This document shows positions 63,821 through 64,000 of a DNA stretch of 64,000 bases, in pieces. Position 1 is the first letter of the stretch, and every line of letters begins with the position of its first letter. The position numbers and the translations under genes are program-made. The notes beneath the pieces were generated by a model. The model had not been told where the DNA came from. It ran no database searches and saw only the letters and a program-made list of their open reading frames with translations. Origin of the DNA: Rhizobium sp. J15 (GTDB taxonomy: Bacteria; Pseudomonadota; Alphaproteobacteria; Rhizobiales; Rhizobiaceae); the NCBI RefSeq assembly GCF_002531825.1, contig NZ_NWSX01000001.1:62001-126000 (forward strand), read 5' to 3'.

Positions 63821-64000
63821 ATGATCGGCATGAAAGTAGGAATCATCGGGCTCGGATTCCGGCTGGGCTATCTCGGCTATGTCTTCAAGGCGATCGACAG
63901 CAGCTTCGACATCGTCGGCTATGTGGATCCGGATCCCGCCGGCCTTCCCGGATTGACGGAAAAGGGCATTTCGGTCGGCAAGGCCTATGGTTCGCCGGAA
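63821..64000 (+). CDS. Gfo/Idh/MocA-type oxidoreductase, 5' end only
   Basis: Sixty codons are visible: MIGMKVGIIGLGFRLGYLGYVFKAID, then SFDIVGYVDPDPAGLPGLTEKGISVGKAYGSPE, running off the window. The GIIGLGFRLGYLGYVF stretch is a Rossmann NAD(P)-binding loop of the Gfo/Idh/MocA family, though the GLGFRLGYLG form is unusual. ATG 63830 may be the true start. These enzymes oxidise or reduce sugars and inositols. No neighbour is visible to specify the substrate. Confidence 0.7.
   Translation, partial: MIGMKVGIIGLGFRLGYLGYVFKAIDSSFDIVGYVDPDPAGLPGLTEKGISVGKAYGSPE

Overview
The window looks like a high-G+C alphaproteobacterium of the Rhizobium etli/leguminosarum group. This rests on the ansP-ansA-ansB asparagine cluster, whose AnsA keeps the residues known from the R. 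etli type asparaginase, on a riboswitch-controlled thiMED salvage operon, on a betC choline sulfatase, and on several dipeptide-type ABC operons. Both ends are cut: a 5-oxoprolinase runs off the left edge (minus strand) and a Gfo/Idh/MocA-type oxidoreductase runs off the right edge (plus strand). No rRNA, tRNA, CRISPR array or insertion sequence was recognised.

Left third (1-25.3 kb), mostly metabolic. There is a 5-oxoprolinase with a divergent MarR-like regulator and a shared palindrome; a TetR regulator with tandem operators facing a small protein; a DUF1810 protein; an amidase plus TIM-barrel isomerase pair; betC beside a LysR remnant; an HpaI-type aldolase; and a spermidine-synthase-like protein. 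A seven-gene minus-strand operon follows (acetyltransferase, NagZ-like glycosidase, family-5 binding protein, two permeases, two ATPases), probably for import and cleavage of amino-sugar oligomers or muropeptides. Then come thiM-thiE-thiD behind a TPP riboswitch, and a two-gene cassette of a leaderless subtilase and an alpha/beta hydrolase.

Centre (25.8-44.5 kb), accessory. This is a two-partner secretion / contact-dependent-inhibition type locus: an IalB-like periplasmic protein, a TpsB transporter, two small lipoproteins and a 2947-residue TpsA exoprotein. TpsA ends in a variant VENN-like pretoxin motif and a PD-(D/E)xK-type nuclease domain. About 6 kb of lower-G+C small genes follow, which I read as the cognate immunity gene plus an array of orphan immunity genes. 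Two of these are broken, one by a frameshift and one by an in-frame stop. The last part of the array lies between a 3' fragment and the intact copy of a DUF1349 gene, a footprint of modular gain.

Right third (44.7-64 kb), metabolic. A dipeptide-type ABC operon carries RidA, a SelA-like PLP enzyme and an (S)-ureidoglycine aminohydrolase, and is followed by two tandem FadR-type regulators. After these come ansP-ansA-ansB (asparagine to aspartate to fumarate), a TauD-family dioxygenase divergent from a carboxymuconolactone-decarboxylase-like protein, a TetR regulator and a saccharopine-dehydrogenase-like reductase sharing a 44-bp double operator, and a dienelactone-hydrolase-family protein.
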